Assembly (NCBI RefSeq): GCF_000346465.2
Contig: NC_034013.1
Location: forward strand, 926,211-990,210
Direction of reading: 5' to 3'
DNA length: 64,000 bases
Source: Prunus persica
Taxonomy: Eukaryota > Streptophyta > Magnoliopsida > Rosales > Rosaceae
Shown here: positions 1-10,135 of the stretch, piece after piece
Layout: each line of letters starts with the position of its first letter
How positions within the stretch are numbered: the stretch's first letter is position 1
Made by a program: the position numbers and the translations under genes
Notes under the pieces: generated by a model
Told to the model about the DNA's origin: nothing
The model's input: the letters and a program-made list of their open reading frames with translations, nothing else
Databases searched by the model: none

Positions 1-51
1 AACCAACCTGTCAGTGAAAGAGTTTTTAATTAGGAAAATGCTAGGGAGACC

Positions 52-161
52 AACTTTAGATACCAACTTGTGTACCAACTCTCTAATAGAGTGTGGGACC
101 CATTGTATTGGTGGGCTCCACCTCTATTAGAGAGTTGGTACACAAGTTGGTATCTAAAGTT
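52..161. mobile_element. Foldback MITE with perfect 40-bp inverted repeats
   Basis: Positions 52-91 and 122-161 are exact reverse complements of each other over 40 bases, separated by only 30 bases. The arms begin AACTTTAGATACCAACTTG. Flanking AGGG (44-47) and CCCT (170-173) suggest the true termini lie slightly further out but have diverged. No coding capacity. This is the structure of a non-autonomous inverted-repeat element; the superfamily cannot be assigned because no clear target duplication was found. Confidence 0.75.
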
Positions 162-1587
162 AACGCAACCCTAAATTACAAAAAATTGACTTGCAAAATG
201 TCGAAACAAAGTAGGTATATTTTATAAAGAAGTATAAAGATGTGTTAACCTTAAATATAATAAAAAATAAATCTAAATAATAATATAACTAAATAAATAA
301 GTAACCAATAAGGACTCGCCAACACAAAAACTGGAGGGGTTTTAGTTTTACAAGAAAACAGAGATTTGCTAGGAGAGATTGACAAAAAGAAAAACGAATC
401 CTAGATTACAATAATTAATTGCAATTTGCATGCATACACCCAACACCAACTCGTAAAAGTCTGAAAGGCCAACCTAATTATTTATATATTATTTCTCCAC
501 AGCCGTGCGCCCTAATTGCAGATAAACGAAATTTCAACAATCACGAAAAGTAGGAAATTTACTATGAAATCTGAAGCTTATTATACCTGCAGATCACGAT
601 AGAAAGCAATCCCACCCACGCGTGGCAAATTGATGGGAGAGATGAGATGAATATATATACGAGCCCTCAACTGAAATCCTATATCTTTATATCTTTAAAT
701 ACAAGTACAACTCTATGGGGAAAAAAAAGAAGAGGATTAAGATGAAAAGAGCAGTTTTTTTATTTTTGGAGAGAAAATGAAGGAGCTTATTAATCTACTT
801 GCGTATGTGTTGAAAACCAAATTAATTTTAACCCGATTTGAAATTGACCTTTTGTTTATATTTAAATCAAGGATATATCCATGGCCAATAATTTTTAAAA
901 TATCGTCCAATTTTCTGTCAATACTAAAAGCAAATTGGCAATTTTCAGGACAATAAAAACTATATATATATATAATTAAAAAACGTTGTAAAAATTAAAA
1001 AGTAAGAATATATTTTTGAGAAACAAAGAAAAAAAATTGTCCACCCAACCTCTCATCCTCTTCAATGTGTTCCTTGTTTGTGTCGAAATTTAGGGCTAGG
1101 GTAGGGCTAGCGACGGAGAGATCGTCGGGAAGGAGCATTGGAGATTGAGGAATTTGGTGAAGTTGAAAATTTATTTACACTAAGACCTCCTAAGGCAAAA
1201 TCCCTTTTGATTTTAGAAATTGTACTAACACCATAAGGTTTCAAATTATTTTCACAAAACTCATTCCTTTTATTTTCCGGTCAAAAAATTGATGATTTTA
1301 TTCAATAAACTTCTTGAAATGACAAAATTAATCTCAACAATTAGACCTCTTAGGTGTGTATGTATCAAATCTTTGAGTTTAACTTTATCATTTGAAGAAA
1401 TATTTTTTTAATTTACGTCATTAGCAATTTTTAGGTGGAAAATTAACTTGCACGTTCAATTTCAAACGTACTTTTGTTTTCGTCAAGTGTTCAAACTTAA
1501 AGCTTCTAATATATAAATAGAATATAGCTCTTAATCACGTGCGTGCAAGCGGAATTTTTTAATCACAGTTTATAAAATATTAATAGT
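162..1587. other. AT-rich intergenic DNA, no gene seen
   Basis: I see no coding region, RNA gene or complete element here. The stretch is AT-rich with short A and T runs. A short segment around 1085-1150 is richer in G and could be a decayed exon or leader, but it has no recognisable protein. Confidence 0.5.
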
Positions 1588-1594
1588 TTCTTTT

Positions 1595-1672
1595 TTTTTT
1601 CTTTTATCGGCGTAAAATATTGAGACAGACATCTAGAAAACACAAGTGATAAAAGAAAACTTTTAAGACGAC
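1595..1672. repeat. Partial copy of a dispersed MITE-like repeat
   Basis: The segment beginning CTTTTATCGGCGTAAA and ending in AAAACTTTTAAGACGAC is closely repeated at about 35538-35606, where it forms one arm side of an inverted-repeat element. Only one arm is present here, so this copy is truncated at its left side. Confidence 0.5.
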
Positions 1673-2337
1673 TATCTAGAAAAATACAATTGCAAAATTA
1701 GAAAAAGAAACTTTGTAAGTCACACACACGCATGTACCATGTTGGAAGTTTCTTTATTTCTTTTTTTGTAATTGATTTAGGAGTAGTCTCCAAGTAAACC
1801 TAGGATTCCTTGTAGGGTTTGTAAATCTTTGTATAAATACTTAGCCTTTTGGCTTTATCAATATAACGAAGAATTGTTCTTCTTAAAAGCAATATCAATT
1901 TGACATGGTATCATAGCACCGATTCTAGATGTCTCTTTGTTTTCAAACCCTAGTCGTCTAACTCTTCATAGGTGACACTAGCAAAACCTCCCAAACATAA
2001 ACCATGGATCATACTGATCCCTACTTCTTGCAATCCTCGGATCATCCGGGGCTTGTTATTGTCCCAACTTCTTGATGGAGATAATTACAGCACGTGGCGC
2101 CGCACGATCATCATTAGTCTTAGTGTGAAAACTAAATTAGGGTTTGTTGATGGCACTATCAAACCTCTCTCTGAAAAAGATTCCAAATACCCCTTGTGGC
2201 GTTGCTGCAATGATATGGTGATGGCTTGGTTGTTGAATGTCATCACCCAAGCCCTTGCTAACAGCATCATCTATGTCGACACCCCTACTGAAGTTTGGAG
2301 TGATCTGCAGGATAGATTCTCTGTTGGCCATCTCACT

Positions 2338-2880
2338 TAGACCTGGCAATATCGTACACGACCCGTTAACACGACACGAATTCACACAAAAAAATATAGT
2401 ATTTGGTTCTAGGTTATCGTGTCGTGTTGATATTGTGTTAACCCGTTAGCCACACATTAAGATAACGTGTCGTGTCGTGTCAATTCACAAATACCCGTTA
2501 AGATCAGGGGTATTTTTGTAATTTCATATTTGTCTTTTTGTGTTTTTTTTTTCCCTTTCTCTCTCTCCCCAACTTGTTAGACAACAAGAACATATTCACT
2601 CAGTTAGCTAGCCATGGCTTCCTTGTTCAGTATCAAACTACTCACTTGAGCAAATATCACCATCACCATTCCCATAAAAAAGAATTGAAATCCCCATCCC
2701 CATATGCAATAAGGGCGGTGGGTTGGGTGACATCCAAGCCGAAAGAGGTAGCAGCTAGGTGAGTAGTCAATTGAGATTTGTTCTTCTTAGAGATACCACC
2801 GATGCTACTGCTTTTCCTTTACCTATAGAAACATTTCATATTTATATTCCCTGGTTTTGATCTTGTTGCTATCCCTTAAC

Positions 2881-2921
<41 letters not shown>

Positions 2922-3166
2922 GATCTATTTCCTTCCCACCAAAGGCATTGCACGCTAGATTCTTTTTTTTTATTTTTTATAATAATTATTTTTGTTTTAT
3001 GTTTTATTTTATTATTATTTATTTATTTTATTCTTAACGAGTGAAAACGGGTCGTATTCGTGTTTGATATTTTTCAATTGTTTTCTAAATGTGTCGTGTT
3101 GTGTCAACTTGTTAAGAAAAACAAGTTGACACAAACACTGCAAACATGACAAGAATGTTAGGACTA
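2338..3166. mobile_element. Non-autonomous hAT-type element nested in the copia gag
   Basis: The 829-base insert is flanked by a perfect 8-bp target duplication, ATCTCACT, at 2330-2337 and 3167-3174. The ends are imperfect inverted repeats: TAGACCTGGCA on the left and TAGTCCTAACA read inward from the right. An 8-bp duplication and TAG-type ends fit the hAT superfamily. The interior is rich in the words CGTGTCGTGT and CCCGTTAACACGACACG and contains a CT microsatellite (2883-2920). No transposase is encoded. Confidence 0.8.
2883..2920. repeat. (CT)n microsatellite
   Basis: About 19 uninterrupted CT units inside the hAT-type insertion. Confidence 0.9.
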
Positions 3167-4324
3167 ATCTCACTCGTGTTTTTTAGATGCGAAAGACCAT
3201 CGCTGAAAACAAACAAGGGCAGCAAATCGTCTGCCAATACTGCACAAAATTGAAATCTCTTTGGGATGATTTGGGCTCTTATCAACTGTACCACACTCAA
3301 CCTGTGGAGCTTTAAAGGTGTTGCGAGCACGCGAAGATGAAGAGCAAGTCGTACAATTTTTGATGGGTCTCAATGACTCATAAACAACCATTCAAGGCCA
3401 AATTTTATTGATGCAATTTGTCCCTTCTTTAAGAAGGCTTATTCCATGATTATGAAGGAGGAACAACAACGTGAAGTGGGAGAACACACTTCATCTGACG
3501 TCGCTCATGCCATGAACGTGAGTAACAAAACGTACAAGTCTCCTGGCTCATCCTCCTCGAGCAACTCCAAAGTACAAGAGACCAACTCTTCCAAACAAAC
3601 TGCTCAAAAAAGCAACTCACGCCGACCTCTCTTTTGCACCTATTGTGAGGATACCACCCATCTGGTTGATAGATGTTTCTAGCTACATGGCTTTCCGCCT
3701 GGGCACAAAATTCATGGCAAATATGTTAAGCTACCCAATCAATCAAAGAAACCATCCACGGCAAATCAAACACAATCCACTCCACTACATGCCAAAGAAG
3801 GTTTCAAATTTTTCGCTGAGGAGTACGCTCAACTCAAGTCTTTGCTTCGTAAAATGCCTTTCTTTTATGCCTTCACGGCCTCATCATCCACAAATCCTTG
3901 GATACTTGATAGTGGAGCCATCGATCACATTGCGCCTCCTTCCGGGCTATCTGTTACTACCTCACTCAACTCCACTGCTGATCTTACTAATGGATCTCAT
4001 GCAAGAATCAGTGGCCTTAGTTCCTTATCTTTGGTTCCAAATTTATCTGTTGATGAAGTTCTTTGTGTGCCTTCCTTTCATGTTAATTTACTTTCTAGTG
4101 GCAAACTTACATTTAGTCTTAATTTTTCTATTCAATTCTTTGTTACCTTTTGTGTCTTAGAGGACCTGGCTTGGAAGAGGATGATTGGCCTGGGGAAACA
4201 ATTTAATGGCTTATACTACTTGCTTACGAAAGAGAGCATCACCACTCCACCATCCACATCCAACGCCACCACATGTCACCTCAATCACAAATCCATTGCT
4301 GAATATATACACTATATGCACTGA

Positions 4325-4963
4325 ATATTTGTAGTAGTTTCAGTTTCAGCCCATCAAACTGTTATAGATTTTATGTTTTGGTGTTTTTGAGTTTGTTTTT
4401 CTATATAATTTCTCGAATTTTACTCTAATGTTTAAAGAAAGCAAACTTGTTGATTAGGAAATCGCAATAAAAGTGTAGTTATGTTAGATATGTACGTAAT
4501 GTTGTTTTAATATCAAATATATATACATATTGTAGATATGAAGAGGACATGTAGAGGATCTACTGATCATCTCGACTTGATAGAAAGCGTCCTACAGCTG
4601 CATCAAGGAGACAAAGATTGGATAGGTTAATTAGCCTCTCAAGAGGACCAGCGTAAGCATGGTCCCTAGCACCCCTCCGAGGATACTATAGAGGTTCAGG
4701 GTGTGGCAGCTAGTCATGTGTTCGGTACTGGTCTAGCAAACGTAAGCAGCGACGACCATGCAACTAAACACTTGAAAAATGCAAAAAACAAAAGTAACTA
4801 TGCTTATGTTTTGACCAATATAAAGCATATAAATCTAGTTAGGGTTTAGTTACAAGAACAAGAGTTTAGCAACGTGTTACGTGATAGTTGGAGAACAAGT
4901 ATAAGAAATAAGTCTGACTAGGATTGCAGGAACGTATATTGTTATGATGGGTATAGTGATAAG
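4325..4963. other. Intergenic, no gene seen
   Basis: Nothing recognisable as a gene. It follows the broken end of the copia element and may contain further decayed element sequence, but I cannot assign it. Confidence 0.4.
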
Positions 4964-5887
4964 CAAGGGCGGATTTACACTTGGGCTAGAGTGGGCTCCA
5001 GCCCAGTGCTGAATTTTTTATTTTTTTATTTTTAATATTAAATATTTTTTTTGTGTGTGTGTAGTTTTAGTGGTTTAAACCAAATATATCTAAAGTAAAT
5101 AATAGTCTAGCCCTCTATTTAAAATAAGCCCAACTCTCTATGTAGAAATAAGCCCACTCTTGAAGCATATAGGAAATAGTAAACATGCAATCCATAACCT
5201 ATATAAATTTGATTAGAAGCAAACATCGAAAATTTTCTTCTAGCCACCCAAAACGCCATATTTGAACCTTCAGAGCCTAGAATAAATAGCTCTCCCCCTC
5301 TAAAAAATTGTACCAACCTATCTTCAGTGGGTTCATCAATCTTGGTAAGTTTTTTTTTTGTTTTTTTTTTATACTCAATTTCCAATTTTAATTGTTGTTG
5401 TTAAGTTTTTATGATTTAGGGTTCGGGTGAAAACTTTTGGGGATTGTTATATATGTTTTATTTTTGCAACTTAAATTATTAATTAGTATATATGATTTTT
5501 CGTGTTTAGTATTTCTTGTTAGGATATCATGTTACATGATGATAATAGACCAACAAAGAGAGGAAAAACTATTCTTCAAAAAAAAGGGTAACGATAACAA
5601 GGATACACATACACTTTCTGCATATAATGTTGATACTTCAATTCTTGAGGAACTTTCTCAACTCGGATTTCAAGTAGTTAAACAATGTTTTTGATTTGGT
5701 ATTTATTTATATTTTGTACTTCTTTGTGTTATATTTGCTCGTAATGTGGCCTTATTTGATTTATAAAATTTTATTCACATTTTTGTTTCATGAAGAAAAA
5801 AAAAGGCTTATAATATATCTCCTGTAAAAAAATAAAAAAAATAAAAAAAATAGCCCTTTCCTATTAAAATTCCTGAGTCCGCCATTG
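4964..5887. mobile_element. Non-autonomous hAT-type element with perfect 8-bp target duplication
   Basis: The element is bounded by GTGATAAG at 4956-4963 and again at 5888-5895. Its ends are imperfect inverted repeats: CAAGGGCGGATTTAC on the left and CAATGGCGGACTCAG read inward from the right. Length is 924 bases. A short stretch near 5545-5640 resembles the N-terminal basic region of TTF-zinc-finger hAT proteins (FFKKKGNDNKDT), but there is no intact transposase. Poly-A and poly-T tracts fill the right end. Confidence 0.8.
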
Positions 5888-6300
5888 GTGATAAGATTTA
5901 TTTTATATTTTAAATGTTCTTTGTCTTTAACAGTAATTACATATTAGGGTAAAATAAATTATTCATTTTTAAAATTAATATTAGACCAAAAAATAGGATT
6001 GATGGGTCCAAATAAAATTACCCTAAAATTAAGTGTGATAAGCAAAAATATGGAGGAAAAATCTACTCATTATATTCCCTTTTTAGAATTTGATAAATGA
6101 AGTGGATCAAGTGAAAGGCCACGTCACTGTACTAAATCCAGCCCCGACCACGACCACAACCTACCACTCTAAATATTCTTTATTAATTAATTCAATTCCC
6201 ATTATAAATTAAAAAAGATAAACAAATTCAATCAATCTTTTACGATTTCTTTTGATTAAAAAATTCGAAAAATCGAATTTCATAATACGAGAATCTCATC
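5888..6300 (+). promoter_or_regulatory. Upstream region of the F-box/kelch gene
   Basis: AT-rich DNA without a gene, lying just upstream of the CT-rich leader of the CFK1-like gene. The core promoter is expected near its right end, but no single TATA box stands out enough to call. Confidence 0.35.
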
Positions 6301-6429
6301 AGATTGAGCCTCCTCCTTTTTCTCTCTCTCTTTACCTTCTTCTTCTCTATTGTTCAATCTTACAGCTCACCTCAGATCCCTCACTGCAACAGTGCTTTGC
6401 TCTGCTTAAGGCAAAGCACCTCTGCGTTT

Positions 6430-7369
6430 GTAAGTTTTTGCCTTTTCATCTTTGTCTTTTGCTTTTCAATTTATTCCAAATCAATCGATTCGAACGTGCC
6501 TCTTTCCAATTTACTTCTCCTTTCTTTCTATTTCTCTTTGTTTCTCGGCAACCAAACATATGGCTTTTTCGTTTTTCATTTCTGTTTACGGGGTTCGCAT
6601 TCGTATCTCAAAATGTTGATCTCATTACGGTGCTGATTCCAGTGAGTTGCTGCTTTTTGCTTCTCTTTTATTTTCTCAATTATCGGCAACCAAATGGACT
6701 ACATATCTTTTTATTTATTTATTATTATTATTTGCTCTTTCATTTGGATTTGAATGTTATTGGATCATCTAGTATTTTAAAATTATTAATTCATGATGAT
6801 TTCGTCTTCTTGCTTTGTATTTGTTCTGTTTTAGTGTAATTTTTAACTCCTCCTATGTGGAATTTGACAGAATGTGTTGTTACACACATAGTTTATTCTG
6901 AGCTAGTTCTTTGCTCTGTGTTTGGTTGCCGAGAAAACTGATGGTAAAACCCGGAAAGGGCAAAAGTAATTCTTAATTTTAATCTTTGACTTGTGTTTGT
7001 TATATAGTTTTTGTGCAAGTTTTAAGTATATGTCTCCTTTGGTTTTTTGGGTTCTGAGATGGAAATGTGTTTATGAGGATTCTTGTCCTGAGGTCCAAGG
7101 ACTTCAGTGGTTGTACAATACTGAGTTTCGTTTCAGAAATAAAATTTCTTTTCGTGTAGCCTAAAAGGAATAACATTTCCTTTTATTTTCAAGGATATAG
7201 TGTTTAACAACCCCAACACTATCTTGAATATGCTGCACATGGTTTCATTGCTCTTATTCCATTTACATTTTGGGATTGCCATAAATATATGGAGATCTGT
7301 GTTCTAATTCACCCTTCTGGGCTTGCACTCTTGATTATTATCTTATGCTTATGATTTTGCTTCTATTAG
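6430..7369 (+). other. 5'-UTR intron of the CFK1-like gene
   Basis: A CT-rich leader (about 6305-6429) ends at a donor, CGTTT|GTAAGT, at 6430. A matching acceptor, TTCTATTAG|GG, lies at 7369, 58 bases before the start codon. The long open frames in this stretch have the composition of leader and intron, not protein. Leader introns of this size are common in plant regulatory genes. Confidence 0.65.
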
Positions 7370-7427
7370 GGTTCATGACATTGGTAAGACAGTGCATGCC
7401 TTTGCGTGCTAATGACTATAGAACAGA

Positions 7428-9170
7428 ATGTATTCGGAGAGACTCTCTGGTGAAGAATCTCTTCGCCAAGATTTTGAAGCTTTGAGTGTGTCAAAGCGTC
7501 TGATGAGAAGTGTTAGCCAGAAGTTGAGGAAGAAGAATCAGAGACCTGGAGGAGAAGAGGAGGATGATGCCAGGGGAATATCTTTGAGGTGTCTTACTCT
7601 GTATGGTAGGGGTGGGGGTTGCAAAGTAGGTGCTGACACAGGGGATGATTTTGGGGATCCGAGTAACCGGAGGAGGTCAAGTGCCAGCGATGAAGGCAAG
7701 GGATACAGACCAATATGTGGTACCGAGGAATCTGGAATGGACTGTTTCTCGTATGGGGTAAGGGAGAGATTTTGGAAGAAACATAACAGAAAGGATTTTG
7801 AGCTTGAAGAATCAATAAGAAATAGCAGAATGCACATTTTTCTTCCAGATGACATATTGGAAATGTGCTTGGTGAGGCTCCCGCTAACCACTCTCATGAC
7901 TGCACGCCTTGTATGCAAGAAATGGAGACACTTGACTACTACTCCTCGGTTCCTGCAGATGAGACGGGAAGGCTCACATCAGAATCCATGGCTGTTTATT
8001 TTTGGTGCTGTTAAAGATGGTTATTGCTCTGGTGAGATTTATGCATTGGATGTGTCCCTAAACCAATGGCATGTGATAGGTGCTGATATTCTAAAGGGGA
8101 GGTTCATGTTTTCTGTTGCTAGTATCCAAGATGATATTTACATTGTTGGTGGTTGCTCAAGCTTGAACAACTTTGGGAGGGTGGATAGGAGCTCATTTAA
8201 GACACACAAAGGGGTAATGCTGTTCAGTCCCTTAACTAAATCTTGGCGTAAAGTTTCACCTATGAAGTATGCAAGATCAATGCCTATTTTAGGAGTTTCT
8301 GAGGTCACTTCAGATTTTTCCACCAGTCAAAGTTATCAAAATCGCCAAGATAGACGTATTCCCAGATCACGGTTAGGTGGAGTGTCAGATGTTTATGAAG
8401 ATCCTCACAGGCTTTCTCTTAGGCGTCAATGCAGATATGCTGTTGATGAAAATGAGTCTTCGTTGTTGCCCAATAGAAAGTCATATAAATTTATAAAGCA
8501 GAAAAGTGATCACTCATCCATGAAGAGTCATAGAAGGTTTGTGATCATTGCTGTAGGCGGTCTTGGATCATGGGATGAGCCTTTAGATTCTGGAGAAATA
8601 TATGATTCTGTCTCTAAGAAATGGACAGAAATTCAAGGGTTGCCTGTGGACTTTGGGATTGTTTGTTCTGGAGTTGTTTGTAATGGGATGTTTTATGTTT
8701 ATTCCGAAAGTGATAAGCTCGCAGGATATGACATAGAAAGGGGTTTCTGGATTGGAATCCAAACCTCTCCTTTCCCACCCCGTGTTCATGAATATTACCC
8801 GAAATTAGTATCTTGTAATGGCCGGCTTTTCATGCTCTCTGTCTTCTGGTGTGAAGGGGATGGTCAGATAGGCCGGAGAAACAAGGCTGTTAGAAAAGTA
8901 TGGGAGCTGGATCTCATGTACCTTAACTGGACCGAGGTCTCAGTGCATCCTGATGCTCCAATGGACTGGAATGCTGCGTTTGTAGCAGACGGGAACATGA
9001 TATTTGGCATTGAGATGTTCAAAATATTTGGTCAAGTATTGGATTTTTTTACTGTATGTGATGTGTCTGATATGGAGATGAAATGGAGTCATATCTCAAG
9101 GAACCATGTAACTCATGAACTGGATGCGTCTTCGTGCTCGACTAAATCAATGGCTGTACTACATCTGTAA
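7428..9170 (+). CDS. CFK1: F-box/kelch-repeat protein, CFK1 (At5g42350) type
   Basis: Single coding exon of 580 residues. The basic N-terminus is followed by an F-box at about residues 136-178 (LPDDILEMCLVRLP...LVCKKWRHL). A kelch-type beta-propeller region follows, with a glycine pair in IYIVGG near 240 and VGGLGSWDEPLDSGEIYD near 375. F-box/kelch proteins are substrate receptors of SCF (Skp1-Cullin-F-box) ubiquitin ligases: the F-box binds the Skp1-type subunit and the propeller binds the target. From memory, the Arabidopsis relative CFK1 interacts with the COP9 signalosome and promotes turnover of the DNA methyltransferase DRM2; that function here is inference. The start codon is the first in frame after the leader-intron acceptor. 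A candidate poly-A signal AATAAA is at 9348-9353. Family call is firm; one-to-one orthology is not proven. Confidence 0.88.
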   Translation: MYSERLSGEESLRQDFEALSVSKRLMRSVSQKLRKKNQRPGGEEEDDARGISLRCLTLYGRGGGCKVGADTGDDFGDPSNRRRSSASDEGKGYRPICGTEESGMDCFSYGVRERFWKKHNRKDFELEESIRNSRMHIFLPDDILEMCLVRLPLTTLMTARLVCKKWRHLTTTPRFLQMRREGSHQNPWLFIFGAVKDGYCSGEIYALDVSLNQWHVIGADILKGRFMFSVASIQDDIYIVGGCSSLNNFGRVDRSSFKTHKGVMLFSPLTKSWRKVSPMKYARSMPILGVSEVTSDFSTSQSYQNRQDRRIPRSRLGGVSDVYEDPHRLSLRRQCRYAVDENESSLLPNRKSYKFIKQKSDHSSMKSHRRFVIIAVGGLGSWDEPLDSGEIYDSVSKKWTEIQGLPVDFGIVCSGVVCNGMFYVYSESDKLAGYDIERGFWIGIQTSPFPPRVHEYYPKLVSCNGRLFMLSVFWCEGDGQIGRRNKAVRKVWELDLMYLNWTEVSVHPDAPMDWNAAFVADGNMIFGIEMFKIFGQVLDFFTVCDVSDMEMKWSHISRNHVTHELDASSCSTKSMAVLHL

Positions 9171-9347
9171 GTGCACAGCTTGTAAAGTTCTCCGCGCATT
9201 GTAATTCGCAGAAACAGAAAATTACACGCATGATCTTGAACTCTCACTCACGAGCACTTTGGGCGTACCTGCTACTGGCAAATTTGATGTTGAATCCTCT
9301 CGGTGTAATCATTTTGTATCCTGGTGTAGATTTGAATGGAGGTTCTT

Positions 9348-9353
9348 AATAAA
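9348..9353 (+). terminator. Candidate poly-A signal of the CFK1-like gene
   Basis: AATAAA about 180 bases after the stop codon, followed by T-rich sequence. Confidence 0.45.
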
Positions 9354-9399
9354 AACCCTGAATAGAGAGATAAGGTATGCTCATGTAGTCTTGGATGTT

Positions 9400-10135
9400 A
9401 TTTGTTCACCAACATTCATAAAATTGATTCTGTAATTTATGTCTCCCCTATGTTAATTGTTTCCACCTCATGTGTTGTAATTATATTGAATTTGGTCCTG
9501 CTGTTATTATTTCTAAAATGAGCATCAACATTTTTGGGCACTTTCAAGCCTTCTAAAATTTTAGCAGGGTTGGGTTCCCTTTGGCTCTGGTTGTCAGCGG
9601 TGCAGAATGCACGCTGGATACATGGAGATGGAGCATTCTGATTCCGATCCGTTCAGTGATATGCATAGCCTGCTAACAAAATATTTGCTTTATACAAACA
9701 ATTTTTATATATTTATTGGTTAATTTTTACCGGTCCATTCTTATCGTTATCGCTATGTAGTGCTCATATAATCAAAACGAGTTTTAAATCTCAGGCATCA
9801 ATCAAAGCATGTTTTTATGACATGGGGGAGATCAGAACTTCATTTTAAAGGTCAAAAGAGATACCAGCCTCTGAAACAGATGGTAAACCAAGATTATTAA
9901 GTTTACTAAAAAAATTATCTTAGAAAGCATAAAACAAATTTAGAATTTAATACCCAAATGCTACACAAAAACAAATGCCACACAAAAAGCAGTTCATGAG
10001 CAGAACAGAAAGTTGATGGACAAATCATCCTTAGAAACAATGAACAGCTTTCAAAACAAATGAAAAATCAGTAAACAATATATACCCTCCATTTGCAGCT
10101 TTGCAAACCATAACAATACAACCAGTGGAAGATGC
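9400..10135. other. Intergenic between convergent genes
   Basis: No gene seen. The region lies between the 3' ends of the CFK1-like gene (+) and the U-box gene (-), and the part nearest 10135 is probably the 3'-UTR of the latter. Confidence 0.5.

Larger units (their letters stand above)
1740..4324 (+). mobile_element. Degenerate Ty1-copia LTR retrotransposon (5' LTR, gag, protease remnant)
   Basis: A short LTR-like segment (1740-1905, TG...CA, with TATAAATAC near 1833) is followed at once by TGGTATCATAGC, a near match to the initiator-methionine tRNA primer site used by plant copia elements. Coding remnants follow. Positions 1972-2337 give a gag N-terminal part (LLDGDNYSTWRR motif). Positions 3446-3682 hold a CX2CX4HX4C zinc knuckle. 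Positions 3842-4324 have an aspartic protease DSGA signature and a gag-pre-integrase start. Integrase, reverse transcriptase and the 3' LTR are absent. The gag frame is interrupted by a separate hAT-type insertion (2338-3166) and carries further stops, so the element is dead. Confidence 0.8.

Noticed and set aside
1740..4324. Endogenous pararetrovirus
   Set aside because: Primer site, LTR-like end, zinc knuckle and protease motif all fit a Ty1-copia retrotransposon; no movement protein or coat protein was seen.
6252..6839. Long open frame (195 codons) upstream of the CFK1-like gene
   Set aside because: It is rich in F, L and S from a pyrimidine-rich leader and runs through a good splice donor at 6430. 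It is best read as 5'-UTR plus leader intron.
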